Position numbers and translations under genes: made by a program
Part shown: positions 25,819 to 34,556 of the stretch, one piece after another
Layout of the letters: every line of letters begins with the position of its first letter
Position numbering within the stretch: position 1 is the first letter of the stretch
The notes under the pieces: model-generated
Told to the model about the DNA's origin: nothing
Seen by the model: only the letters and a program-made list of their open reading frames with translations
Database searches by the model: none
Assembly: GCF_030297175.1 (NCBI RefSeq)
Contig: NZ_AP028070.1
Span: 2,542,001 to 2,606,000, forward strand
DNA: 64,000 nt
Direction: 5' to 3'
Source of the DNA: Marinobacter sp. LA51
Lineage (GTDB): Bacteria > Pseudomonadota > Gammaproteobacteria > Pseudomonadales > Oleiphilaceae

Positions 25819-26959
25819 CCTCCAATAACTCCTTATATATCGCCAAGTGCTGATTCACGATTCGATCTATAGAAAAGGCGCGCTCAGCCAATTCTCGGCC
25901 TGCCTTGCCCATGAGCATCCGCTCTTCCGGCGCCTCAATAAGAGCTTGTACGCGATCGGCCAATGCCACCGCATTTCTCACCGGCACCAGAACGCCAGTC
26001 ACACCCGGCTCTATCGCATCTCGGCAACCGGGCACATCCGTTGTTACTACCGGCCGCCCGCAGGCTGCCGCCTCAACCAAGCCTTTTGGCAACCCTTCCC
26101 GATAGGACGGTAAGCACACAACACTGGCTGCAGCATACTGCCTTGCTATGTCAGAGCGATAGCCGGGCAACTCAACAACACCTTCGGCAGCCCACCTATC
26201 CAGCTCCACCTGCGCGACGCTGGTAGGGTTGCCTGGATCCGGTGCTCCAATGAGGCGCATCACCACCTCAACACCACGCGCCTTCAATAGCTGGGCGGCT
26301 TCAACAAACTCATAGACGCCCTTATCCCGTAACAATCGGGCGGCCATTACAACAACCGGTATACCTTTCGGCTCCGGCACAAACGAATAATTGGCGAGAT
26401 TCACACCCGAACCACGAATCATTCGCACCTGTTCTTTTTTTAGCGCGCCAATCGCCAACAACCCATCGCGGTCATCCGGGTTCTGGAAAATAACAGCAAG
26501 ACGCTTTTGGCTAAACGCCAACCGGTAAAGCCAAGACACTAGAACCCTTCGAATTCTTGCGGCCAGCGATTGCGCCACAAAAACGGTCCCCAAGCCAGAA
26601 ACTGCAGCGACTACACCTGAACCTCCCGCGAGCCGCGCAGCTAAGCCGCCATAAAGCACCGGCTTTATGGTAATCAAATGCACCAGATCCGGCTTTAACC
26701 CTCGTAATAGCCGATACAAACTAAGAATGGAGCCAAACTCCGCAAGCGGATTTTGGCCACTTCTGGCAATGGCAACGGTGTGGTGCTCCAGACCCAAGCT
26801 TCGGATTTCGCGAGCGGCTACTCCTTCGGCCGTTGCAACATGCACTTCATATCCTGCATCACAGGCGGCAAGGGCGATCGGCAACCGGTGTGACAAAAAG
26901 AATTCGGGCGCATTAACAACAAAGAGAACTTTCTTAGCTTTCAATTTACTTCTAGCCAT
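25811..26959 (-). CDS. Glycosyltransferase family 4
   Basis: A 382-residue retaining GT-B glycosyltransferase (GT4), probably cytoplasmic and loosely membrane-associated, adding one sugar of the repeat unit. The C-terminal domain has PSYREGLPKGLVEAAACGRP with the donor-binding E-x7-E, then VPGCRDAIEPGVTG. I start it at ATG 26959 (MARSKLKAKKVLFVV) and not at the upstream ATG 26983, because the Rossmann strand begins soon after and this gives the smaller overlap (19 bases) with asnB. Acceptor and donor are unknown. Confidence 0.88.
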   Translation of the reverse strand: MARSKLKAKKVLFVVNAPEFFLSHRLPIALAACDAGYEVHVATAEGVAAREIRSLGLEHHTVAIARSGQNPLAEFGSILSLYRLLRGLKPDLVHLITIKPVLYGGLAARLAGGSGVVAAVSGLGTVFVAQSLAARIRRVLVSWLYRLAFSQKRLAVIFQNPDDRDGLLAIGALKKEQVRMIRGSGVNLANYSFVPEPKGIPVVVMAARLLRDKGVYEFVEAAQLLKARGVEVVMRLIGAPDPGNPTSVAQVELDRWAAEGVVELPGYRSDIARQYAAASVVCLPSYREGLPKGLVEAAACGRPVVTTDVPGCRDAIEPGVTGVLVPVRNAVALADRVQALIEAPEERMLMGKAGRELAERAFSIDRIVNQHLAIYKELLEDA

Positions 26960-28905
26960 GCCTGAAACATCAAGACACTCCATAGATGGTACTGCCAGTT
27001 CTGCTTGCCACTAAGGTGCTCTAACCACATAGTCCGGATTGCCTCGGGGTGAAAGAAGCCTTCCGATCGGAGGCGGCTTGCATCCAGCAAAGCTTCTGCC
27101 CACTCCCGTAACGGCCCACGCAACCAGCTGTCCAGCGGAATCCCAAAGCCCATTTTAGGTCGCTCAATTAGCTCCTTAGGCACATGTTTATATAGCACCT
27201 GACGCAAAAGCCACTTGCCTTGCCCATCTCGGATTTTCAGGTCAAGCGGCATGCGCCACGCGAGTTCAACCACACGATGATCCAGCATAGGGACACGCGT
27301 TTCCAGACTAGTTGCCATGGCCGCACGGTCCACCTTGGTGAGGATGTCATCCGCCATATACGTTTTGGCGTCCATCGCCATCATCGCATGTTCTAGGCAG
27401 TCGGTTTCAGGCCAGGCAGAGGAAGTGGTTAGCTGCGTTTTGGGCTCCGATGCACCAATAACCACTTTGGCCGGATCTGTCCAGTGGCTGGTAAGCTGTC
27501 GATAAAAAGCATGCCCATCGGAGAGCGCCAGCACATCGGCCAATTTGCGGGCTTTTTCGCCAGGAATTGAAAGTTGCATACCCCTGGGCAACACCGGCCT
27601 TGCCCAGTCAAACAGTTTGTCCCATGTGGCGGGCGACACGCCGCGCAACAGCCCTGCAGTGGCCTGACGGGCGAATAGCGGCAATCGTTGCACGGGCCCC
27701 CACACCTTTTTCGCGGCCAAATAACGATTATAGCCGCCGAATAATTCATCGCCCCCATCACCGCTCAAGGCAACCGTAACGTGCTGTTTGGCCATTTGGC
27801 TAACAAGGAACGTCGGTATCTGCGAGCTGTCACTGAATGGTTCACAATACATACTTGGAAGTTTCGGGATGACAGCCTGGGCATCTTCCGGACGAACATA
27901 CAGCTCAGTGTGATGCGTTCCCAAGTGTTTGGCCACGGCCTCTGCGTGGGCCGCTTCATTATACCCACCCTGATCGAAACCTATGGTAAAGGTACGAACC
28001 GGTTGCTTGCTCTGTGCCTGCATCAACGCAACGGTGGTACTGCTGTCCACGCCGCCACTTAAAAATGCCCCAAGCGGCACATCAGACAGCATCTGCTCAC
28101 CGATACTGTCCGAAAGCCGAGATTCTACGAGGTCCACAGCCGCCTCTGGGCTACCGGTAAAAGGATTCGCCAGCCCCTTTTCCACAGCGTGATTCAGCTG
28201 CCAATACGCTTCAGGCTGTGCATTTTTCGAGCGCATCAGATCCCCCCGAAGCGGAACCCTCACGAAATACCCCGGCATCAGCTTTTCGATGCCCTTATAT
28301 ATGCTGTACGGCGCCGGGATATAACAATGTCGCAACAGCAACGCCAGGGCATTGCGGTCAATCTCTGAACTAAATGCTGGGTGAGCCTTCAGCGCTTTAA
28401 GCTCAGAGCCGAATAGCAATACATCGTCACACCAACCCCAATACAAGGGCTTCTCGCCCATCCGATCGCGAGCCAGCGTCAGTACCTGCTCCTTCTTATC
28501 CCACAAGGCGATAGCAAACATTCCGGCGGTGGCTTGTAACGTTCGCTCTATACCCCAGGCCGCGAAACAAGCCAGTAGAGTTTCTGTATCGGAGTGGCCA
28601 CGCCAGGGAGTGCCTGAATGTTCCTCTTCTACCTGCGATCGGAGCTCTAAATGATTGTATATCTCTCCGTTAAACGCGATTACGTAGCGTCCGCAATTAG
28701 AGTGCATAGGCTGATCGCCTGCAGGAGACAAATCGAGGATAGCAAGGCGACGATGACCAAGCACCAATGGCTGATCCTGCTCCAACCAAATGCCTTCGCT
28801 GTCCGGGCCTCGATGGGTGATTAAGCTAGTCATGGAGTTTGCTATGACAGCCGCATCTGGAACGCCACCTGCGCTCTGACGCGTGAATCCTATCAGCCCG
28901 CACAT
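26941..28905 (-). CDS. asnB: AsnB-type glutamine amidotransferase (copy B)
   Basis: A 654-residue class-II glutamine amidotransferase/asparagine synthase. The nucleophile is Cys2 (MCGLIGF); the glutaminase domain contains RHRGPDSEG-like and HRRLAILDLSPAGDQPM segments. The ATP pyrophosphatase motif LSGGVDSSTTVAL is near residue 280. Inside polysaccharide loci, AsnB homologues such as WbpS are thought to amidate the carboxyl of uronic acids. With two uronate dehydrogenases in this locus that is a better guess than amino-acid metabolism. It is paralogous to the gene at 30046; they are separated only by a glycosyltransferase. Confidence 0.9.
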   Translation of the reverse strand: MCGLIGFTRQSAGGVPDAAVIANSMTSLITHRGPDSEGIWLEQDQPLVLGHRRLAILDLSPAGDQPMHSNCGRYVIAFNGEIYNHLELRSQVEEEHSGTPWRGHSDTETLLACFAAWGIERTLQATAGMFAIALWDKKEQVLTLARDRMGEKPLYWGWCDDVLLFGSELKALKAHPAFSSEIDRNALALLLRHCYIPAPYSIYKGIEKLMPGYFVRVPLRGDLMRSKNAQPEAYWQLNHAVEKGLANPFTGSPEAAVDLVESRLSDSIGEQMLSDVPLGAFLSGGVDSSTTVALMQAQSKQPVRTFTIGFDQGGYNEAAHAEAVAKHLGTHHTELYVRPEDAQAVIPKLPSMYCEPFSDSSQIPTFLVSQMAKQHVTVALSGDGGDELFGGYNRYLAAKKVWGPVQRLPLFARQATAGLLRGVSPATWDKLFDWARPVLPRGMQLSIPGEKARKLADVLALSDGHAFYRQLTSHWTDPAKVVIGASEPKTQLTTSSAWPETDCLEHAMMAMDAKTYMADDILTKVDRAAMATSLETRVPMLDHRVVELAWRMPLDLKIRDGQGKWLLRQVLYKHVPKELIERPKMGFGIPLDSWLRGPLREWAEALLDASRLRSEGFFHPEAIRTMWLEHLSGKQNWQYHLWSVLMFQAWLEVN

Positions 28906-30053
28906 AATCGACTTCCTCTATCGCCAGTACCAAACCAACAGGCCTCATAAGCTGAAACCATGTTATCAATCGAGTAACGTTCCTCTATTCGTTGGGAGCT
29001 TGTGCTCTTTCGGACTTGCCAAATTGCTGGATTTCGTTGCCACTCGTGCGCCGTAGTTATGATCAGTTCGGCTAGCGCGGTCGAGTCTTCGGCTGGGCAG
29101 ATCGCGCGTTCGTCCCCTAAGATTTCGAGTGCATCGCCTACATTGGTAGAAACACAGGGCACCCCGCAGGCCATGGCCTCGGCAATGACATTCGGGAAGC
29201 CCTCCGAGCAGCTTGAAAGTACATGCAGATCCAATGCGTTCATAACTGCCGGAATGTCAGTGCGCTGGCCCAACAGCTGCACTCTATCCTGCAAGCCTAA
29301 ATCATCAATCCGCTCTTTGAGGGTGGGGTTTTCCGCACCCAACCCTCTACCAACTAAAAGGCATTGAAAGTCAATCTCTCTTTCGGCCACCTTAACTAGA
29401 GCATCCAACAAATTAAAATGATCTTTGAGCGGATCGAACCGCCCGACCATGCCCATTACAAAAACTCCAGAACCTAACCCCAACTCTTTCCTGACCTTAC
29501 TACCCATTGAAGGATCAGCCTTGAAACGCGACAAATCGTAGCCATTCGGAATCATAATGAGCTTGTTACTTTGGTAACCAAGCTCTGAATGAACAGACAC
29601 TGCTTTATTGGCACAACAAATGATTTTTTCTGGTACCCATCTGGAAAGCAAAGCAGACAAATGGGCGATCCAGCGCGTTAAGCGCGAAGACTTTCCTTGC
29701 TCGAGGCTTGACATACGAACCCCCCAAAACACACGCCGCACACCAGCCAGTCTTGCCGCAATTCCGCCAAATAAATCGGCATGGTACATCCAGGTCTGTA
29801 CAGCATCAGGCTGCTCCGCACGAATCAACCTGACTAACCGAAACAGCCGGGCAATGCTGGGCATCCCGGGATTCATTGAGAGACAGTGCACCGCCACACC
29901 AGAGCGTTCCAGCAAAGGTCCATACTTGCCCTCGTCCATCAACGAAATAACAACATGCCTCGCTTTTTTGCTATGCAGGCACAATCGCGTCAGTACACCC
30001 TCTGCACCTCCATCGCTCAGGCCGGTGATGATATGTACAACTTTCTTAGTCAT
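28893..30053 (-). CDS. Glycosyltransferase family 4
   Basis: A 386-residue GT4 enzyme with the N-terminal VVHIITGLSDGGAEGVLTRL, a Gly-rich nucleotide-binding turn of this family, and the C-terminal SSCSEGFPNVIAEAMACGVP donor site followed by NVGDALEILGD. It overlaps the upstream asnB by 8 bases and the downstream asnB by 13, so the three genes are translationally linked. It is not a close paralogue of the GT4 at 25811, so the asnB-GT arrangement is not a simple block duplication. Confidence 0.9.
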   Translation of the reverse strand: MTKKVVHIITGLSDGGAEGVLTRLCLHSKKARHVVISLMDEGKYGPLLERSGVAVHCLSMNPGMPSIARLFRLVRLIRAEQPDAVQTWMYHADLFGGIAARLAGVRRVFWGVRMSSLEQGKSSRLTRWIAHLSALLSRWVPEKIICCANKAVSVHSELGYQSNKLIMIPNGYDLSRFKADPSMGSKVRKELGLGSGVFVMGMVGRFDPLKDHFNLLDALVKVAEREIDFQCLLVGRGLGAENPTLKERIDDLGLQDRVQLLGQRTDIPAVMNALDLHVLSSCSEGFPNVIAEAMACGVPCVSTNVGDALEILGDERAICPAEDSTALAELIITTAHEWQRNPAIWQVRKSTSSQRIEERYSIDNMVSAYEACWFGTGDRGSRLCAG

Positions 30054-31935
30054 GCTGATGCTCCAGCCATGCCTGAAACATCAAAACACTCCAAAGTTTT
30101 AATGCGTTATCGCGACGACCATTCCGATGTTCGTTCCATAGCTTGCGGATAGGAGCGGCACGGAAATAGCCCTCTCTTTTTAGTCGAACTTCATCCAGAA
30201 GTGCCTCAGCCCAATCACTTAGTGGGCCCCGTAACCATTCCGCCAACGGGATGGAGAAGCCCTTCTTCGGACGCTCAATCATCTCACGTGGCACGTGGCG
30301 GTATAGCACCTCTCGTAACGCCCACTTTCCAGTTCCATTACGTATTTTCTGATGGATAGGTAACTGCCAGGCAAACTCAACTACCCGGTGATCGAGCAGA
30401 GGAACACGGGATTCAAGGCTGCTCGCCATCGCAGCACGGTCAACTTTTGTGAGAATGTCATCGCTCATGTACTGTTTGGAGTCTATAGCCATCATCCAGT
30501 GTTCGAAGCAATCAGTTTTCGGCCAAAGAGAGGGGCTATTCATCGCCGTCGGAACAACCCCCGCCCCGATTACTGCATGCTCCGGCTCTTGCCAATGACT
30601 CATTAGCGCTTCGTAAAAGGCCTCCCGATCCGCGCTTGGCAGTACCCGAAGTAGCTTGTATAGCTTATCCGGTACGGGCGCATCCTCCAGCACGGCAACA
30701 GCCAATTTGCGTAGCTTCAGGGGCAGACGCCGTACCAATCGCCAAACTTTCGGTGCGAACTGGTAAGGGTTGTAACCTCCAAACAACTCATCACCGCCAT
30801 CACCGCTCAACGCCACTGTCACCTGCTGCTTGGCCATTTTACTGACCAAAAAGGTCGGAATCTGGGAACTGTCTGCGAAGGGTTCACAATATATACCCGG
30901 CAAATCAGGGATCACCGAAAGCGCGTCTTGGGTGCCAACGTAGAGTTCTGTATGGTTGGTACCAAGATGCTCAGCTACTTCTTTTGCGTATTGCGCCTCA
31001 TTGTAACCTGGCTCGTTAAACCCTATGGCGAAGGTACGTACCGGCTGACTGCTTTGTTGCTGCATCAGCGCAACGACAGTGCTGCTATCGACACCGCCGC
31101 TTAAAAACGCTCCCAGAGGAACATCCGCCAGCATCTGCCCCTTTACACTCTGAGTGATACGTTGCTCCAGCGCAGACACCGCTTCACCATCCGACCCCAC
31201 GAACGGGTTCGCCAAACCGGATTCAATAACATCATTCAGAGCCCAGTACGCCTTTGGGATAGCTTCGCCAGCATCATCTCCCTGACGTATCTGAACCATA
31301 TGACCTGGAGGCAGTTTATGGATGCCCTGATAAATACTGTAGGGCGCCGGAATCGAGTTATATCTCAAAAGCAATGCTAGAGAATCCCTGTTAACCTCCG
31401 CATTAAACGCTGGATGGGCTTTCAAAGCCTTAACTTCCGAACCGAACAACAGGGTTTGATTGCACCAACCCCAATACAGCGGCTTCTCGCCCAAACGATC
31501 TCGCGCGAGGGTCAGCAGCTGCTCCTGCTCATCCCACAGAGCAAGTGAAAACATTCCCACCGTCGCTTGAAGCGTTTTCTCTAGCCCCCATGCCGAAAAA
31601 CATGCAAGCAGGGTTTCGGTATCGGAATGGCCTCGCCATTCAGGGGCCACTCCCCCAACTTCCAACTGACGGCGCAACGCCATATGATTGTATATCTCAC
31701 CGTTAAAGGCAGTCACATACCTGTCACAGGCAGAGTGCATCGGCTGGTGGCCTGCAGGAGATAAATCAACGATCGATAGTCGGGTATGTGCTAGTCCGAT
31801 TCCAGCTGGCGCGTCATGCCAGGTGCCTGCAGCGTCTGGGCCACGATGGGTGATAGTGTTCGCCATCTTGCCTAGCACTCGATCGAAATCATGATGTAAC
31901 TCGGAAACGGCCCAAAAACCTCCAAAACCACACAT
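30046..31935 (-). CDS. asnB: AsnB-type glutamine amidotransferase (copy A)
   Basis: A 629-residue homologue of the gene at 26941 with the same layout: Cys2 nucleophile (MCGFGGFW), the glutaminase domain, LSGGVDSSTVVAL near residue 280, and the C-terminal LWSVLMFQAWLE shared almost exactly with copy B. Two intact amidotransferases suggest that two different uronate residues, or uronates in two contexts, are amidated. It directly abuts the wzy-like stop codon and marks the right-hand edge of normal base composition before the AT-rich block. Confidence 0.9.
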   Translation of the reverse strand: MCGFGGFWAVSELHHDFDRVLGKMANTITHRGPDAAGTWHDAPAGIGLAHTRLSIVDLSPAGHQPMHSACDRYVTAFNGEIYNHMALRRQLEVGGVAPEWRGHSDTETLLACFSAWGLEKTLQATVGMFSLALWDEQEQLLTLARDRLGEKPLYWGWCNQTLLFGSEVKALKAHPAFNAEVNRDSLALLLRYNSIPAPYSIYQGIHKLPPGHMVQIRQGDDAGEAIPKAYWALNDVIESGLANPFVGSDGEAVSALEQRITQSVKGQMLADVPLGAFLSGGVDSSTVVALMQQQSSQPVRTFAIGFNEPGYNEAQYAKEVAEHLGTNHTELYVGTQDALSVIPDLPGIYCEPFADSSQIPTFLVSKMAKQQVTVALSGDGGDELFGGYNPYQFAPKVWRLVRRLPLKLRKLAVAVLEDAPVPDKLYKLLRVLPSADREAFYEALMSHWQEPEHAVIGAGVVPTAMNSPSLWPKTDCFEHWMMAIDSKQYMSDDILTKVDRAAMASSLESRVPLLDHRVVEFAWQLPIHQKIRNGTGKWALREVLYRHVPREMIERPKKGFSIPLAEWLRGPLSDWAEALLDEVRLKREGYFRAAPIRKLWNEHRNGRRDNALKLWSVLMFQAWLEHQHD

Positions 31936-33195
31936 TTATGAAGCCACCTTGGCTGATGGCACTTCTACCGCGGACCTTCTCGTTCTTATGTTATCCTGCT
32001 TCATCCGTTTTTTATCCAATAACCCTAAAACTAAAACTAAAACATATAATCGCGCAGAATAACCAGTAAAGAGCAACGGTTCTTTTGCTTCCGCGATCAA
32101 TAATAGTGCGCCAATAGTTGTGAAAAGAAACGGTTTATAAAAAAACACCCCTCTGAACATTAGGAAAAATAGAAAATAAAACATAGCGCCAAATAGATAA
32201 CCGACTGATAAAAACATACGACTGTAACCAGAGTCAGTCCAGGGTTCGAACTCACTACCTCCGTAAAAACCATACCCAATTAGTACTTCTGGGAAGGTTT
32301 TGGGCATAATCGAAAGAAACTCAATAACAATTCCCACAGTTCCCTCGCCCTCAATCCCATCGGTACCGGACAAAAGAAAACCCAATGAATAATGATAAAA
32401 ACTAGCGCCATACTGATTTATCAGAACTTGCTTAAGCTCATCAAAATAAAAGAACAAAAATAGAGAAATAACAAAAAAAGAAAAAGCAGTCTTAAAAAGG
32501 TACCGTTTGAGATTGAAAGAAACGTAGAAAATTATTACCAGAGGCAACAAGATCAGACCAGTTCTTCCAATAAAAAAAACAGAAAAAATAAGAATAAAAA
32601 CATACGCAATCAGACTAAATACACCAAGATATTTTTCAGAGTAGAGGTGAAGACAAAGAACAATTGAGACCGGGATCAGAAGTGAAAGCGAAGCACCTCC
32701 TCCCGATGCAATTCCACGGTATCGAAACCCCTCAGTCCAGTCTACGTTTCCGCTAGGTAACAAAAAAGTCTCTACGGCCTGACGAAAAACAGGAAAGAAA
32801 ACTTCAAGTATCACCACCAAACTATTTAAAACGGAAATCAATAGCGCGCAATGTAAAAAATCATTGAAACGAAAACCATCCTTTAAAAACAAAAAAAACA
32901 AAGCATGAGAAATTAAAACATACATCGCCAAAGATGCAGCAACCTTGAAGTGCAAAAACTGACCAATACCGTGAATATACGAAGAAAAAACCCCTATCAT
33001 GCTAATAAGGATCAGCGCAAAACAAATTAAAACTAAATCCACGCTTGGTCGGCTATATTTAGAAAAAAAGCAAACAAATATAACAGGCAGCACAGCCAAC
33101 CCGAGTGGACCATAAATGGTATAAGGATTAAGGATGAAAAGAAGAAGCAAAGAGCTTAGTGTGAGCTTTCTTACCCGGAATGATTTATTTTTCAT
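31936..33195 (-). CDS. wzy: O-antigen/capsule polymerase (Wzy-like)
   Basis: A 419-residue integral membrane protein with about 10-12 TM helices and no soluble domain. It has a larger periplasmic loop in the second half (around DGIEGEGTVGIVIEFLS and GYGFYGGSEFEPW), the arrangement expected of Wzy polymerases that join repeat units at the periplasmic face. Sequence similarity to any one Wzy is weak, as usual; the call rests on topology and on being the only such protein inside the locus besides Wzx. The gene is markedly AT-rich with A/T-ending codons, unlike the flanking asnB. Confidence 0.75.
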   Translation of the reverse strand: MKNKSFRVRKLTLSSLLLLFILNPYTIYGPLGLAVLPVIFVCFFSKYSRPSVDLVLICFALILISMIGVFSSYIHGIGQFLHFKVAASLAMYVLISHALFFLFLKDGFRFNDFLHCALLISVLNSLVVILEVFFPVFRQAVETFLLPSGNVDWTEGFRYRGIASGGGASLSLLIPVSIVLCLHLYSEKYLGVFSLIAYVFILIFSVFFIGRTGLILLPLVIIFYVSFNLKRYLFKTAFSFFVISLFLFFYFDELKQVLINQYGASFYHYSLGFLLSGTDGIEGEGTVGIVIEFLSIMPKTFPEVLIGYGFYGGSEFEPWTDSGYSRMFLSVGYLFGAMFYFLFFLMFRGVFFYKPFLFTTIGALLLIAEAKEPLLFTGYSARLYVLVLVLGLLDKKRMKQDNIRTRRSAVEVPSAKVAS

Positions 33196-33317
33196 ATTAT
33201 AAATTTAAAAATTAATTTCACAAAAAGTCACCGGCAATATTTAAAAAATTACTTTGAAAATTAAAACTTTTATTTTGAAATCAGGGCATTTATTGAATCA
33301 TACAAGAAATACGAGGA

Positions 33318-34217
33318 TTAAATTTTAATTTTACCGAAAGATGCCAAAAATACTATCAACGCAGAAATCGACTTAACATCGAATGAAACTTTCACAGAGA
33401 AAAGAAGTGCCTTAAAATATGGCAAACTATGACGAAGAGATCGAACGTTCACTGCATAGCAATACATAATTTCATCGAAATGCTCGGGATACTTCGAAAA
33501 AAAATAATTACATGTATTTAGATGATCCATCGCATTTTGACCGATACCCAAAACCTTATTGGTAACATTATTTCCATGGCGACGATAACGCCCGAGAACC
33601 TCTGGAATGTATCTAATTGTTCCACCACTAGCCAGTGCGTCCACCCAATAACACCAGTCTGATGCAACTGGAATCATCAGGTTGAAGCCAGACTTTGGCG
33701 CATCTTGCGATCGAATCATTGTCGCGCAAGCGCCATTAAAACAACCATATTTTATTGAAGCTCTTATATCCCCTTCTCTTGGCTTGCTCTTTCTTGAGAA
33801 AAGATAAAGAGATTCATTGGTCGAACTTTCAAATACGTCCAAATCATGATAACAAATAGTGCAATCAGGGTGTCTTTCCATATAATCAACTTGCTTGCTG
33901 AGCTTCCCGGGCAACATTACATCGTCGCCGCCCATCCAAGCGATGTATTTGCCACTACAAGCAAAATGCGCGGCATTGGAATTTGCTGTGATACCCTGAT
34001 TATCGTGCGAAAGCCTCAGTCTGAACTTGCCAGGATTCTCATCAGAGTATTTTTTTAAGAGCTCATGAGTCCCATCAGTTGAGCCATCATCCGCGACAAC
34101 AATCTCGATGCTGGGATAATCCTGTGAAAGAATAGATTCAATGCACTCTTGTAATAATATTTTTTGGTTGTATGTAATCACAGCAACGCTCACCAAAGGC
34201 AGCTTCTTATCAGTCAC
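33318..34217 (-). CDS. Glycosyltransferase family 2
   Basis: A 299-residue inverting GT-A enzyme. The N-terminus has PLVSVAVITYNQKILLQECI and the nucleotide-binding VVADDGSTDGTHE. The metal-binding acidic motif appears as WMGGDDVML near residue 97, and ASDWCYWVDALASGG follows. It should transfer one sugar of the repeat unit in the cytoplasm. It is AT-rich like its neighbours. A 122-base AT-rich gap separates it from wzy, and a 339-base gap lies upstream. Confidence 0.88.
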   Translation of the reverse strand: MTDKKLPLVSVAVITYNQKILLQECIESILSQDYPSIEIVVADDGSTDGTHELLKKYSDENPGKFRLRLSHDNQGITANSNAAHFACSGKYIAWMGGDDVMLPGKLSKQVDYMERHPDCTICYHDLDVFESSTNESLYLFSRKSKPREGDIRASIKYGCFNGACATMIRSQDAPKSGFNLMIPVASDWCYWVDALASGGTIRYIPEVLGRYRRHGNNVTNKVLGIGQNAMDHLNTCNYFFSKYPEHFDEIMYCYAVNVRSLRHSLPYFKALLFSVKVSFDVKSISALIVFLASFGKIKI

Positions 34218-34279
34218 TATATAACCCCAGGGTAGAATTCATCACCACCTCAATTAAAAAAACCCGCACAAACAAGGGA

Positions 34280-34351
34280 TTATTTTTCCATAACGCTTTT
34301 TAACATGGAACAAATTCTTAGGCAATCAACCATACGTTTAGTCACTTTCAT
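34280..34351 (-). CDS. Possible 23-residue small ORF
   Basis: ATG at 34351 follows GGAGG with a 5-base spacer and opens a 23-codon frame (MKVTKRMVDCLRICSMLKSV, then MEK) ending in TAA. The basic start and two cysteines are not diagnostic. It could be a leader peptide for the GT2 gene, a remnant of a lost gene, or chance. No homologue is recognised. Confidence 0.25.
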   Translation of the reverse strand: MKVTKRMVDCLRICSMLKSVMEK

Positions 34352-34490
34352 CAAGGCCTCCAATTTTACAAACACAATGAACGTTATATTAGAAAAGCTA
34401 CACAAAGATTCTCTGATAGCATCTTACCCACCCCATTTAAAATTAACCATTTTAAAAAACAACCAAAAATATTAATTGCTAAAAGAAGGG

Positions 34491-34519
34491 TTAAAATCGC
34501 ACCGATTACTATTTGTCAA
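34491..34519 (-). promoter_or_regulatory. Candidate internal promoter in the AT-rich block
   Basis: On the minus strand a perfect TTGACA (34514-34519) is followed after 17 bases by TTTTAA (34491-34496). It could start transcription of the small ORF and the GT2-wzy genes. In such AT-rich DNA chance matches are frequent. Confidence 0.4.
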
Positions 34520-34556
34520 CGAAAAACTTCGCCTACTCCCTAATTTATAGAAGGTT

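Larger units (their letters stand above)
34218..34556. other. 339-base AT-rich gap upstream of the GT2 gene
   Basis: A minus-strand promoter candidate (34491-34519) and a 23-codon ORF with a good ribosome site (34280-34351) lie here. No larger coding frame or transposon remnant is recognisable. It is the only large gap inside the 26-kb gene array. Confidence 0.5.

Noticed and set aside
26945..30100. Near-identical stretch at about 26,955-26,990 and 30,066-30,097, possible direct repeat
   Set aside because: It encodes the shared C-terminus (LWSVLMFQAWLE) of the two AsnB paralogues, so homology of the genes explains it.
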